A stretch of 64,000 bases of DNA from Haloterrigena turkmenica DSM 5511 (GCF_000025325.1 NC_013743.1:1364001-1428000), one strand, 5' to 3'. Positions 34,855 to 44,225 are shown, counted from the stretch's first letter. The notes: a model not told the origin generated them from the letters alone. Numbers and translations are program-made.

Positions 34855-35757
34855 TCAGATCCCTCGCTCGCCGTCCCGGTAGGCCTCGATCGCGTCCCGA
34901 TACCCCTCGCGGTAGGTCGGATACGCGAACTCGTAGCCCAGATCGCGCAGTTTCTCGTTGGCACAGCGCTTGCTCGTCAGGATGCGCCGCTTGCCGGCCT
35001 CGGAGACGTCGTCGTCGGCCAGTCGCTCCGCCTTCGTCTGTTTGGGCGGCTGCTCGACCTCGCACCGCTCGGCCAGCCAGTCCGCGAACTCCCACTTGTG
35101 GGCGGGTTCGTCGTCGACAACCTGAACGACTTCCCCGCGCGCGAGGTCCTCCTCGAGCAGATAGCGGACGGCCCCCGCGGCGTCGTCGCGGTGGACCATG
35201 TTCAGGTAGCCCTCGGTGACGGGCCCCTCGAGATAGCGCTCGAGGCGGTAGCGGCCGGGGCCGTAGAGGCCGGCGTAGCGCGCGACGGTGCCCTCGAAGC
35301 CGTACTCGGCGGGCGACTCGCGGGCGATCCGTTCGGCCTCGGCGAGCACCTCGGTCTTCTCGGTGGTGGGCTCGATCGGCGTCGCCTCGTCGACCCAGTC
35401 GCCGTCGTGGTCGCCGTGGACGCCCGTCGAGGAGGTGTAGACCAGTCGCTCGGGCCCGTTCTCGCGCTCGCCGAACTGCTCGACGGCCGTCCGGAGCCCC
35501 TCGACGTAGACCTCGCGGGCCGCCTCCGCCCCGCGGCCGCCGCTGCTGGCCGCGAAGACGATGGCGTCGACGTCCGGAACGGCCGCGAGTCCCTCGCGGT
35601 CGGTGACGTCGGCCTGCACGGCCTCGAAGCCGGCATCTTCGATCGCCTCAACCCCCTCGTCCGATCGGCGCACGCCGATCGCCTCGTGGCCGCGGTCGGT
35701 CAGTTGGCGGCCCAACTCGAGGCCGACGTGCCCACAGCCCAGAATTGCAATGTTCAT
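34855..35757 (-). CDS. NAD(P)-binding epimerase/SDR-like protein
   Basis: A 300-aa extended SDR-type protein with N-terminal Rossmann loop MNIAILGCGHVGLELGRQL and later VYTSSTGVHG, the epimerase Ser-containing strand, then ARYAGLYGPGRYRLERYLEG. It resembles the YeeZ/SDR_a4-like group (NAD-dependent epimerase family) of unknown substrate. A YxxxK pair is not evident in the usual position, so its catalytic ability is unclear. It is expected to be a cytoplasmic nucleotide-sugar- or cofactor-related protein. Monocistronic. Confidence 0.82.
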   Translation of the reverse strand: MNIAILGCGHVGLELGRQLTDRGHEAIGVRRSDEGVEAIEDAGFEAVQADVTDREGLAAVPDVDAIVFAASSGGRGAEAAREVYVEGLRTAVEQFGERENGPERLVYTSSTGVHGDHDGDWVDEATPIEPTTEKTEVLAEAERIARESPAEYGFEGTVARYAGLYGPGRYRLERYLEGPVTEGYLNMVHRDDAAGAVRYLLEEDLARGEVVQVVDDEPAHKWEFADWLAERCEVEQPPKQTKAERLADDDVSEAGKRRILTSKRCANEKLRDLGYEFAYPTYREGYRDAIEAYRDGERGI

Positions 35758-35909
35758 ACGTCGACTCGCGGGTGAGCGACCATAATATCACTGCTCGAGG
35801 AGACGTTTATCGGATTCTTCACGGCGTAGCGAACGGAGTGTGTAGCGCACGCGGGTCGCGCGTCGCAGCGATCGTCGTCGATCACCGTCGTCGATCGCTG
35901 CGTCCCGAC

Positions 35910-36335
35910 TCAGGGCGCCCCGTCGGCGATCACGTACTGGATGTGGACGAACTCCTCGAAGGACATCGGCGCGCGCCGCTCGATCTTCTGCTGGACCTCC
36001 TTCGCGTCCATCTCGATCGCGAGCTCGCTCTCGACGGCGTCGACGTCGAGGACGGCGGTGGTCATCCCCAACAGGAGGTGGTCGCAGGCGATCTCGACCA
36101 TCTCGTCGGGCTCGGGCTCGCCGTCCGCGAGCGCCTGGATCTGGGCCGCTTCGGGGAGCGTGAGATCAGGCGAGTCCCCCTCGAGGAGCGCGTTGGCGGT
36201 TTCGCGGTCGACATCTGTCTGGTCGGCGACGGCGTCGACGCCGTGCTGGGTGACGACCGCCCGGAGGTCGTCCTCGTACTCGGCGCGGAGGTCGGCGGGC
36301 GACTCCGGGGCGTTCATCCGTTGTTCGTAGAACAT
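35910..36335 (-). CDS. DUF5791-family protein
   Basis: A 141-aa soluble acidic protein beginning MFYEQRMNAPESPADLRAEY and ending FEEFVHIQYVIADGAP, matching the haloarchaeal DUF5791 family as I recall it. Its middle has a helix-turn-helix-like stretch (VADQTDVDRETANALLEGDS). No function is known. It is divergent from cetZ across about 140 bp, and an AT-rich TATA-like element (TAATAATACC, minus strand, about 36364-36372) precedes it. The start at 36335 fits the family; the upstream extension to 36431 is a shadow. Confidence 0.8.
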   Translation of the reverse strand: MFYEQRMNAPESPADLRAEYEDDLRAVVTQHGVDAVADQTDVDRETANALLEGDSPDLTLPEAAQIQALADGEPEPDEMVEIACDHLLLGMTTAVLDVDAVESELAIEMDAKEVQQKIERRAPMSFEEFVHIQYVIADGAP

Positions 36336-36476
36336 GCCGGGAAGAACGGGCATCGCGTTGAAAGGTATTATTATCGAGCCCGCCGGCAGCCTGCCGACGG
36401 ATATCGGCTCGAGCCACCGCGTTCGCTGCAATTGTCCACCGGAACGTTCAACTGGGCATACTTACATGAGCGTGAT

Positions 36477-37565
36477 ATGAAAGTTGCCCTGATCGGTGTT
36501 GGTCAGGCCGGTGGCAAGGTCGCTGAACGGCTCGCCCGCTTCGACGCGGAGATGGGGTTCGGAGCCGTTCAGGGCGCGCTGGCCGTCAACTCCGCCGAAC
36601 CGGACCTCCAGTCCCTCGAGTACGTCGACACGCAGTTGATCGGCGCCGACCGCGTCAACGGCCACGGCGTCGGCGGCGACAACGAACTCGGGACCGAGAT
36701 CATGCAGGCGGACATCCAGCAGGTGCTGGACTCGATCGACGGCCGCGTCACCTCCAAAGCGGAGGGAATCTTCGTCGTCGCCGGCCTCGGCGGCGGCACC
36801 GGTAGCGGCGGCGCGCCGGTCGTCGTCCACCACCTCCAGCAGATCTACGACGTCCCCGTCTACGCGCTCGGGGTCCTCCCGGGACGCAACGAGGGCGCGC
36901 TCTATCAGGCCAACGCGGGTCGGTCGCTGAAGACGATCGTCCGCGAGGCCGACGCGACGCTGCTGGTCGACAACGACGCCTGGCACGAACAGGGCGAGAG
37001 CGTCGAGAGCGCCTTCGAGACGATCAACGAGCGGATCGCCAAGCGAGTCGGCCTGCTCTTCGCCTCCGGCGAGGCCGTCGAAGGTGTGGGTGAGAGCGTG
37101 GTCGACTCGAGCGAGGTCATCAACACGCTTCGAGCGGGCGGGATCGCCGCCCTGGGGTACGCCACCGAGGTCGCCAGCGAGGACAGCGCCGAGAACGTCA
37201 ACACGGCCATGAGCGTCTCGCGACAGGCGCTGCTGACGGGCACCAGCCTCCCGGACGCGACGACGGCCGACTCGGCCCTGCTGGTCATCGCCGGCGAACC
37301 CGATCGCATCCCGCGCAAGGGCGTCGAACGCGCCCGCCGCTGGCTCGAGGACGAGACCGGCAGCATGCAGGTCCGGGGCGGGGACTTCCCGCTCGAGAGC
37401 GAGCGACTGGGCGCGCTCGTCCTGTTGGGCGGTGCGGAACGCTCCGATCGCATTGGTGAGTTCGTGGAGCGCGCACGCGAGGCCAACAAGGCCCAGGAGC
37501 GCGAGGAGGAGAAGACCGATCCGGCCGAACAGTTCGCCGACGACCGGCTCGAGGACCTCTTTTAG
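36477..37565 (+). CDS. cetZ: Tubulin-superfamily cell-shape protein CetZ
   Basis: A 362-aa CetZ. It has the N-terminal nucleotide-binding MKVALIGVGQAGGKVAERL, the tubulin/FtsZ GTP signature GGGTGSG (105-111), and CetZ-like GVGGDNELGTEIMQADIQ. The C-terminal tail is acidic and charged (EKTDPAEQFADDRLEDLF), as in CetZ proteins that assemble into filaments at the cell envelope and control cell shape and motility in haloarchaea. ATG 36477 starts the conserved MKVALIGVG; the longer open frame upstream is a shadow. GTP hydrolysis residues seem present, but polymerisation must be assumed. Confidence 0.95.
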   Translation: MKVALIGVGQAGGKVAERLARFDAEMGFGAVQGALAVNSAEPDLQSLEYVDTQLIGADRVNGHGVGGDNELGTEIMQADIQQVLDSIDGRVTSKAEGIFVVAGLGGGTGSGGAPVVVHHLQQIYDVPVYALGVLPGRNEGALYQANAGRSLKTIVREADATLLVDNDAWHEQGESVESAFETINERIAKRVGLLFASGEAVEGVGESVVDSSEVINTLRAGGIAALGYATEVASEDSAENVNTAMSVSRQALLTGTSLPDATTADSALLVIAGEPDRIPRKGVERARRWLEDETGSMQVRGGDFPLESERLGALVLLGGAERSDRIGEFVERAREANKAQEREEEKTDPAEQFADDRLEDLF

Positions 37566-38019
37566 CTCTCGGAGCCGACGACCGTTCGGACGGGCGCTCT
37601 CTTCGGATTCGAGACCGGTCGCGGGCGCCACTCGTCCGGGCCCGTCGCCGATCGACGGGACGACCCGCCAGCGAGACGACGCACGACGGGCGGTGTCATT
37701 TATAAGTATTCTCGGAACCCATGACACAGTCCATCACAGTACGAGGGCGCCCCTGGCAACGGTTTTCAGGGGGTTGTGGACCGGTAGGTTTAAATTGAAG
37801 GCGCCAATAGGTACGGCTACCAGAACGCCACCGGGGCGCGTATCGCTCGACGATCGATGACAGGAAATCTTATTCACCGAGGTTTCGCAGATCGTGAGCA
37901 GATGCTGTGTACAGCCGCTCGTTTTCGTTCGACGGCACCCGTCCGACCGACGGGCGTCCCCGTCTGTGAAACGAGCGAACATCCCCGGTGCGGGTATGGC
38001 ACAGAGGTTTGAATAACAC
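37566..38019. other. Long gene-free interval upstream of coiled-coil gene
   Basis: No ORF looks real in these 454 bp. TATA-like elements are at 37699-37706 (TTTATAAG) and 37789-37796 (TTTAAATT). A GGCGCC block occurs at 37746-37751 and again at 37800-37805 and could pair across a 48-nt loop. The next start codon (38020) is about 290 nt beyond the first promoter, so the region may encode a long 5' leader or a small RNA. No riboswitch family is recognised. Confidence 0.45.
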
Positions 38020-38901
38020 ATGGTAGACGAATCAAAGAACATCGAACTGACGGAAGACGACCTCGAAAACAAATCGAAAGGGCAGCTCATCAAGATGGCT
38101 GGTCAACTGCGGGACCGGCGAAACGAGCTGAACCAGATGGCCTCCGAGCGAGCCTCCAAGCGCGACGACCTCAACGCGAAGACACGCGAGAAGGTCGACG
38201 AGGCACAGGAGCACCGCGAGAAACGCGACGAGCTCAACGAGCAGGTCCAAGAACACAAGGAGAGCCGCAACGAGCTCAACGCCGAGGCCAACGAGCTGTT
38301 CGACAAGGTCGAGAAGCTCAAGTCCGACATGGAGCTCGACGAGGGCAAGGACTTAGAAGAGCTCGAGGAGGAGATCGAGGAACTCGAGTTCAAGCAGCAG
38401 ACCGAGGTCCTCTCGAGCGAGGAGGAGAAGGAGCTCATCGAGAAGATCGAGTCCAAGCGCGAGGAGTACGAGGATCGAAAGGGGAAACTCGAGCAGAACG
38501 AGGATCTCGAGGAGCTCGTCGAGGAAGCCGAGGAAGTGCGATCGGAAGCCTCCCAGCACCACCAGAAGGTGACGGAGCTCGCTGACAAGGCCCAGGAGCA
38601 CCACAACCAGATGATCGAGGCCTATCGGGAGGCCGACGACATCCGCGACGAGGCCGACGAGATGCACGAGAAGTTCGTCGAGGCCCAGGAGGCCGCCGAC
38701 CAGCACCACGAGGACTTCGTCCGCGTCCAGAAGCGCCTGCGCGAACTGGACAAGAAAGAGGAGAAGGAGCGCAAGTCCGAGCGCGACAAGAAGAAAGAAG
38801 AGGCCAAGGAAGAGGCCGAGGAGATCTATCAGAAGTTCAAGGAGGGCGAGACGCTCGACACCGAGGACCTGATGAAGCTCCAGAAGACCGGTCTGCTCTA
38901 G
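38020..38901 (+). CDS. Euryarchaeal coiled-coil protein
   Basis: A 293-aa acidic/charged protein that is almost entirely coiled coil, with heptad-like stretches such as NELNAEANELFDKVEKLKSD and EEKELIEKIESKREEYEDRK. The tail EGETLDTEDLMKLQKTGLL is a conserved motif of an archaeal family that is sometimes mislabelled as phosphoserine phosphatase; no phosphatase motif exists here. It is likely a structural or scaffold protein. It lies downstream of cetZ on the same strand after a 454-bp gap with its own putative promoter. Confidence 0.82.
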   Translation: MVDESKNIELTEDDLENKSKGQLIKMAGQLRDRRNELNQMASERASKRDDLNAKTREKVDEAQEHREKRDELNEQVQEHKESRNELNAEANELFDKVEKLKSDMELDEGKDLEELEEEIEELEFKQQTEVLSSEEEKELIEKIESKREEYEDRKGKLEQNEDLEELVEEAEEVRSEASQHHQKVTELADKAQEHHNQMIEAYREADDIRDEADEMHEKFVEAQEAADQHHEDFVRVQKRLRELDKKEEKERKSERDKKKEEAKEEAEEIYQKFKEGETLDTEDLMKLQKTGLL

Positions 38902-39165
38902 GTCGGTCTCGTCTACCGGCGGTTCGGTTTTCTCTCTTTGCTGCGGTTTCGACGCCGACGTCTCGAGACGAGAGTCCGACCAGCGCGCGCTCGAGACCGG
39001 TGCCGTGAGTCGTCGATCGGAGACCGAGCCGCTGCCTCAGGACCTCTCGTGCTCGAGATCGACCGCGTTCAGCTCGTTCACTTCGGTCGCAAGGACATTC
39101 TCAGGGCGTGTAAGCAGGGTGAGCTATTTTAGTGCCGGCCGGGGTCGAGTGTAGACGAGCGCGTA

Positions 39166-39474
39166 ATGGATACGGAAACGAATCGAGTAGCCGAGCGACC
39201 GACCGGTCGCGACACCACCACTGGGTTCGGCGGCGGACTCGATCGCCGCGGAACGGAGTACAGGAGTCGAGACGATCCGGGAGCGGCGGTCGTCGATGGC
39301 GTTCGGAGGACGGTCGCCGCGGACGGTGATCGTTCCGCGCGAAGCTATACGGGTCTCGGGGCCGTCGTCGAGACCGTCGCTGCGTCCGCCCGCGATTCGG
39401 TGGCGCCCCCGCAGTCGCGTCCGGATCGATTCGTCGAGACCGACCACGAACGGCGGGTATTCGGTCCCTACTAG
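39166..39474 (+). CDS. Hypothetical 102-aa Arg/Asp-rich protein
   Basis: A possible gene from ATG 39166 to TAG 39474, with haloarchaeal codon bias, an Arg-rich composition, no hydrophobic segment, and motifs such as TETNRVAERPTG and GGLDRRGTEYRSRDD. I recognise no family. It precedes the ATP-grasp ligase by about 60 bp on the same strand and might be co-transcribed. Low-complexity composition means a chance frame cannot be excluded. Confidence 0.4.
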   Translation: MDTETNRVAERPTGRDTTTGFGGGLDRRGTEYRSRDDPGAAVVDGVRRTVAADGDRSARSYTGLGAVVETVAASARDSVAPPQSRPDRFVETDHERRVFGPY

Positions 39475-39535
39475 TGCGCCCGTGGAATCGACCGACCGAT
39501 AGCAGACACCGATTCGAGTTAGTGAGCCTATACCG

Positions 39536-40885
39536 ATGACAGCTGATCACAATTCTTCGAGCATGGATCGACACGACGACGATGCGGGCGTCCTGATACC
39601 CGGTATCGATGCGCCGAGTACCGTCGCCTGTCTCCGTTCGCTGCGACCGCGCGGCATCCGTACGATCGTCGGCTCCGAGTCGTCGACGACCCCGGCGGCC
39701 CGATCGACGTACTGTGACGAGTTCGTCGAACTGCCGGATCCGACCGACGATCTGTCCGCCTACGGCGACGCGTTGCTCGAGGTCGCCAAGCGATCGGACG
39801 TTCGGACGATTATCCCGGTCCGCGAGGAGGACGTCTACGCCCTCGCCGATCGCAAGGCGGCGTTCGCCGACGTGGTCGACACGAACTGGCCCGACTTCGA
39901 AACGCTCCGACGGGTTCAGGATCGCGTCGAACTCTTCGCCGCCGCCGACGCGGCCGACGTGGCGGTCCCGGAGACCGCGCTGTTAGACCAGTGGACCGAC
40001 TGGGACCAGGAAACGATCGTGAAGCCCCGATACACGGTCGCCGCACCCGCCTATCTCGATCCGGGCGCCGACGAGATCGAGATCGGCTCGACGGAGTACC
40101 AGCAGCCGGGCACGCCGCCGGACCTCCAGACCGTCGTCGAGCGCCGCGGCCACGTCCCGCTGGTCCAGGAACGGATCCCCGACTCCCGCGAGTTCGGCTT
40201 CTTCGCCCTCTACGACCGCGGCGATCCGGTGGCCACCTTCCAGCACTGCCAGCGCCGCGGCTGGGAGTACTGCGGCGGCCCCAGCGCCTACCGCGAGTCG
40301 GTGTACGATCCGGACCTCGAGGCGGCCGGCCGGGCGCTGCTGGACGAACTCGAGTGGCACGGCCTCGCGATGGTCGAGTTCCTCCGCGATCCCGACGACG
40401 AGGAGTACAAGCTCATGGAGATCAACCCTCGCTTCTGGTCGTCGCTGCCGTTTTCCGTCCGCGCGGGCGCGGACTTTCCCCGCTACTACTGGCAGCAGGC
40501 GATCGGCGACCCGATCGCGTCCGACGACACCTACGAGGTCGGGATCGGCGGCCACCTGCTCCGTGGGGAGCTCAGCTACCTCCACAGCGTGGCGACCAAG
40601 GAGTACCCGATGGTCGAACGCCCGTCGCTCGCGGGCGCGGTGCGCGACGTCGCGACGTCGCTCGTCAGTCAGCCGCGGTTCGACTACGCGGTGGCCGACG
40701 ATCCGATGCCGTTCGTCCGCGACGGCATCAACCTGGTCGAAGCGTACCGCGAGAGTCGATCATCGTCGGATTCGGCCGACGACTCGAGCGAGGCCGACGA
40801 CCGCGATCCGACGGACGTACCGCCACAATCGACGCGTTCGCACGGGGCGTCGCCGTCGCAGACGTCCCAGGGACTCGACGACTGA
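39536..40885 (+). CDS. ATP-grasp carboxylate-amine ligase-like protein
   Basis: A 449-aa ATP-grasp protein of the orphan carbamoyl-phosphate-synthase-like type. It has a pre-ATP-grasp Rossmann half (VLIPGIDAPSTVACLRSLRP), the lysine-containing strand ETIVKPRYTVAA, LVQERIPDSREFGFFALYDR, and the catalytic end LMEINPRFWSSLPFSVRAGA. It would join a carboxylate to an amine through an acylphosphate. The last 50 residues are disordered. Substrates are unknown and no adjacent gene defines a pathway. ATG 39563 is an alternative start. Confidence 0.87.
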   Translation: MTADHNSSSMDRHDDDAGVLIPGIDAPSTVACLRSLRPRGIRTIVGSESSTTPAARSTYCDEFVELPDPTDDLSAYGDALLEVAKRSDVRTIIPVREEDVYALADRKAAFADVVDTNWPDFETLRRVQDRVELFAAADAADVAVPETALLDQWTDWDQETIVKPRYTVAAPAYLDPGADEIEIGSTEYQQPGTPPDLQTVVERRGHVPLVQERIPDSREFGFFALYDRGDPVATFQHCQRRGWEYCGGPSAYRESVYDPDLEAAGRALLDELEWHGLAMVEFLRDPDDEEYKLMEINPRFWSSLPFSVRAGADFPRYYWQQAIGDPIASDDTYEVGIGGHLLRGELSYLHSVATKEYPMVERPSLAGAVRDVATSLVSQPRFDYAVADDPMPFVRDGINLVEAYRESRSSSDSADDSSEADDRDPTDVPPQSTRSHGASPSQTSQGLDD

Positions 40886-40994
40886 ATCGGTACGTCGCTC
40901 GCAACTCACGGGACCGTGAGGCGATAGGTCGCCGGAATCGCCAACGCTTACCGGGTACCGTACGGAGATGGTCGTATGAGACGAGGTGTCTGCT

Positions 40995-41990
40995 ATGGTC
41001 GATAGCGAACGGATCGAGCGACTGCTGATCGTCGTCGCCGGCGTCGTCGCCTTCGCCGCGGCCGGGTTCGCCCTGTTCGTCGTCTATCCAGACTCGTTAG
41101 CAGAGCTACTCGGCGTGCTCGTCGCGCTCGCGGTCGCGGCGCTCGGCGTTCGCTTCTCGAGCAATATCGCCGCGTCGCTGTACCCCGACTACGACGTCGC
41201 CGAGGTCGCCGTCGAGGGCCCCATCACGCGCGACGGTGGCGGGGGATCGCTGCCCTCGAGTCCGCGGGGAACGCCGGCCGACGACATCGTCGACCAGATC
41301 GACCGGGCCGACGAGGACGACAGCGTCGACGCGCTCCTGGTGAAACTCAATACGCCCGGCGGCGAGGTCGTCCCCAGCGACGACATCCGGCTGGCGGCCG
41401 AACGGTTCGACGGGCCGACGATCGCCTACGCGACCGACGTCTGCGCCAGCGGCGGCTACTGGATCGCCAGCGGCTGCGACGAACTCTGGGCCCGCGAGGG
41501 CTCGATCGTCGGTTCGATCGGCGTCATCGGCTCCCGGGTCAACGCCAGCGATCTCGCCGAGAAGGTCGGTCTCTCCTACGAGCGCTTCGCCGCCGGCGAC
41601 TACAAGGACGCCGGCACCCCGCTGAAGGAGATGGACGAGGACGAGCGCGCGTACCTGCAGGGGCTGATCGACGACTACTACGACACGTTCGTCGAGCGGG
41701 TCAGCGACGGCCGCGACCTCGATTCGGAGTTCGTCCGCGACACCGAGGCGCGGATCTACCTCGGCGAGCAGGCCCGCGAACTGGAGCTCGTCGATCGCCT
41801 CGGCACCCGCCGGGAGATCGAGGACGAACTGGCCGACCGCCTCGAGCGCGACGAGATCAGCGTCGAGGAGTTCGAGCCCGAGCGGCCGCTGATGGCCCGC
41901 GTCGGCGCCGGCGCACAGCGAGTAGCCTACGCCTTCGGAGCCGGCATCTCGGGGCTCGCCGGGGACCGGGAGTTCCGCCTGCGGACCTGA
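40995..41990 (+). CDS. sppA: Signal peptide peptidase SppA-type (S49) protease
   Basis: A 331-aa S49 peptidase with two N-terminal hydrophobic segments (about residues 8-30 and 33-51), then the protease domain with LVKLNTPGGEVVPSDDIR, catalytic serine in DVCASGGYWIASGCD and the catalytic lysine in AAGDYKDAGTP. It digests leftover signal peptides in the membrane. ATG 40995 was chosen over GTG 40986. The architecture (one domain, about 330 aa) matches archaeal and Gram-positive SppA. Confidence 0.92.
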   Translation: MVDSERIERLLIVVAGVVAFAAAGFALFVVYPDSLAELLGVLVALAVAALGVRFSSNIAASLYPDYDVAEVAVEGPITRDGGGGSLPSSPRGTPADDIVDQIDRADEDDSVDALLVKLNTPGGEVVPSDDIRLAAERFDGPTIAYATDVCASGGYWIASGCDELWAREGSIVGSIGVIGSRVNASDLAEKVGLSYERFAAGDYKDAGTPLKEMDEDERAYLQGLIDDYYDTFVERVSDGRDLDSEFVRDTEARIYLGEQARELELVDRLGTRREIEDELADRLERDEISVEEFEPERPLMARVGAGAQRVAYAFGAGISGLAGDREFRLRT

Positions 41991-42055
41991 TCGAACGCTC
42001 GCGGGCCGTTCTCGCCGATCGCTCGGCATCCCGATCGCGTCGAACGAGTAAGTGG

Positions 42056-42061
42056 TTTTAT
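42056..42061 (+). promoter_or_regulatory. TATA-like element of the DUF373 gene
   Basis: TTTTAT is centred about 28 bp before GTG 42087, which supports the GTG start as the first base of a leaderless transcript. Confidence 0.5.
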
Positions 42062-42086
42062 CGTCACACGGAATGCATCGCCTACC

Positions 42087-43394
42087 GTGACAACGCTGGT
42101 CGTCTGTCTCGACCGGACCGACGACGTCGGTCGCAAGACCGGGCTGCACTCTCCAGTCGTCGGCTGGGAGGCGGTTCGTGCGCTCGTGACCGACGTCGGA
42201 CTGGCGGATCCGGAGGATTCGGGGGTCAACTCCCTGCTCGAGACGTTGCGCGTCGCCCAGAACCTCCGCGACGAGAACGAGGAGGTCGTCGTCGCGGTCG
42301 TCTCGGGCGACCGAGAGTCGATGGTCTCGGCGGACAGAGCCGTCGCGACGCAACTGGACGAACTCGTCGCCGAGTACGATCCCGACTCCGCGGTCGTCGT
42401 CATCGACAGCGCGGAGGACGAGCGACTGGTCCCTATCGTCGAGAGCCGCGTCCGGGTCGATTCGGTCGACCGCGTCGTCGTCCGACAGGCCCGGGACATC
42501 GAGTCGACCTACTACCTGCTCAAGCAGTTCCTCGCCGACGAGGAACTGCGCCAGACCGTTCTCGTCCCGATCGGGCTGACGCTGCTGGTCTTCCCGATGC
42601 TCGCGAGTTTCGTCGGGCCTGCGGAGGGCGCCGCCGCGATCACGACCGTCATCGGCGTCTTCCTGCTCTATAAGGGGTTCAATATCGACGAGCTGGTGAC
42701 CGGTCTCATCCATCAGGTGCGCGAATCGCTGTACTCCGGACAGGTCTCGGTCGTCACCTACGTCGTCGCCGCGGGGCTGACCCTCGTCGGCCTCTTCGCC
42801 GGCGCCCTGGGTGTTTCGGCGCTCGAGGACACCCCCGGCGTCGTGGTGCCGACGATGCAGTTCGCTTTCGACAGCGTCCCCTGGCTCGCGATGGCCGCGC
42901 TGACGGCCAGCGCCGGCCGCCTGCTCGACGAGGCCATCGGAGACGGACCGATCCGCAGTTCGTATCTCAATCTCCCCTTTATCGTTATCGCCGTCGGGCT
43001 GGTCGTCCGGGGCTTCTCGGCGTATTTCCTCGAGCAACAGCGCGTGATCGACCCGTTCGTGGTGCCGGCCTACGAGTTCGGCGTTATTTCGAACGAGCAG
43101 TTCGTGGTGTCGGCCGGCGAACGGCTCGCGCTGTTCGTCGTGACCGGGATCGTGGTCAGTCTCGTCGGCGCCCACGTCGCGTCGTACTTCAGCACCAGTC
43201 GAGAGGAGGGAGAACTCGCCGACGGCGGCCCCGAGACGCCGGCGGCGGGCGAGAGGGCGTCGGAGCCGTCCACGGGCGCCGAGTCGACGTCCGAACTCAC
43301 CGACGGCGGGCCGCCGACGTCCCGAACGGACGCGACTGACGACGCTGCCGACGCCGATTCGTCCTCGAGTACCGACGCCGATTCGAGCGAGTGA
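42087..43394 (+). CDS. DUF373 integral membrane protein
   Basis: A 435-aa protein of the DUF373 family, which is nearly confined to archaea. A soluble N-terminal domain of about 145 residues (TTLVVCLDRTDDVGRKTGLH ... VVVIDSAEDERLVPIVESRV) precedes about six hydrophobic helices and an acidic, Ser/Thr/Asp-rich C-terminal tail of about 60 residues. Function is unknown. The start is GTG 42087; a TATA-like element 28 bp upstream supports it. Confidence 0.88.
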   Translation: MTTLVVCLDRTDDVGRKTGLHSPVVGWEAVRALVTDVGLADPEDSGVNSLLETLRVAQNLRDENEEVVVAVVSGDRESMVSADRAVATQLDELVAEYDPDSAVVVIDSAEDERLVPIVESRVRVDSVDRVVVRQARDIESTYYLLKQFLADEELRQTVLVPIGLTLLVFPMLASFVGPAEGAAAITTVIGVFLLYKGFNIDELVTGLIHQVRESLYSGQVSVVTYVVAAGLTLVGLFAGALGVSALEDTPGVVVPTMQFAFDSVPWLAMAALTASAGRLLDEAIGDGPIRSSYLNLPFIVIAVGLVVRGFSAYFLEQQRVIDPFVVPAYEFGVISNEQFVVSAGERLALFVVTGIVVSLVGAHVASYFSTSREEGELADGGPETPAAGERASEPSTGAESTSELTDGGPPTSRTDATDDAADADSSSSTDADSSE

Positions 43395-43448
43395 GCCGTC
43401 GGCAGTCGGACTCGTCACCCATATACTCCTCTGGAGCAACGGTCACCC

Positions 43449-44174
43449 ATGAGCGACGCAGACGGGACGTGGGTGAGCCTCTTCTCGGGCGGCAAGGACT
43501 CCTCGTGGGCGCTGTACCGGGCCCTCGAGTCGGGACGCGACGTCTCTCACCTCGTGACGGTCCACCCGACGGGCGACTCGTATATGTACCACGTGCCCGC
43601 GACGGAGCTGGCGGTGCTGGCCGCCGAGAGCATCGGGGTTCCGCTGATCGACGTCGAACCCGACGACTTCGAGGCCGCTGCCGCCGCGGACTCCGGCGTA
43701 CAGGGCGACGACGAACTCGAGCCCCTCGAGGCCGCCCTGGCCGCCCTCGACGCGGACCTCGAGGGCGGCATCGCCGGCGTCACCGCGGGCGCCGTCGAGA
43801 GCGAGTACCAGACGAGCCGCATTCAGGGGATGTGCGACCGACTGGGCTGTGAGCTGTTCGCCCCGCTCTGGCAGGAAGACCCCCGAGAGCTCGCCGACGC
43901 GATGCTCGAGGCCGGCTTCGAAATCAAGATCATCCAGGTCGCCGCCGGCGGTCTCGACGAGTCGTGGCTCGGCCGGACGCTCGACGAGGACGCGCTCGAG
44001 GAACTCGAGGCGCTCAACGAGGAGTACGGCGTCCACATCCTCGGGGAGGGCGGCGAGTTCGAGACGTTGGTCGTCGACGGGCCTCACATGGATCGGCGGA
44101 TCGATCTCGAGTACGAGCGAGAGTGGGAGGGGACGCGCGGACGGTTGCGGATTACGGATGCAGAGCTAGTGTAA
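43449..44174 (+). CDS. dph6: Diphthine--ammonia ligase
   Basis: A 241-aa member of the ATP-PPase (adenine nucleotide alpha hydrolase-like) Dph6 family with SGGKDSSWALY (residues 13-23) binding ATP, GLDESWLGRTLDEDALEEL and the conserved EGGEFETLVVDGP. It converts diphthine to diphthamide on translation elongation factor aEF2, the last step of that modification. Length and motifs match archaeal Dph6. The gene ends in TAA at 44172-44174; the same frame then stays open until 44435. Confidence 0.92.
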   Translation: MSDADGTWVSLFSGGKDSSWALYRALESGRDVSHLVTVHPTGDSYMYHVPATELAVLAAESIGVPLIDVEPDDFEAAAAADSGVQGDDELEPLEAALAALDADLEGGIAGVTAGAVESEYQTSRIQGMCDRLGCELFAPLWQEDPRELADAMLEAGFEIKIIQVAAGGLDESWLGRTLDEDALEELEALNEEYGVHILGEGGEFETLVVDGPHMDRRIDLEYEREWEGTRGRLRITDAELV

Positions 44175-44225
44175 GTACTGCGAGAACGCGAACGGGCGTG
44201 TAGCGCCCGTGAGCGAGCGAAGCGA

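Noticed and set aside
37742-37830. tRNA or tRNA-like gene
   Set aside because: No TPsiC-type GTTCRANYC sequence and no cloverleaf-compatible arms; GGCGCC blocks alone do not make one.
41106-43439. 777-aa antisense frame over SppA and DUF373
   Set aside because: It overlaps two clear genes on the opposite strand and has low-complexity Arg/Asp/Val-rich content, the typical mirror of GC-rich genes.
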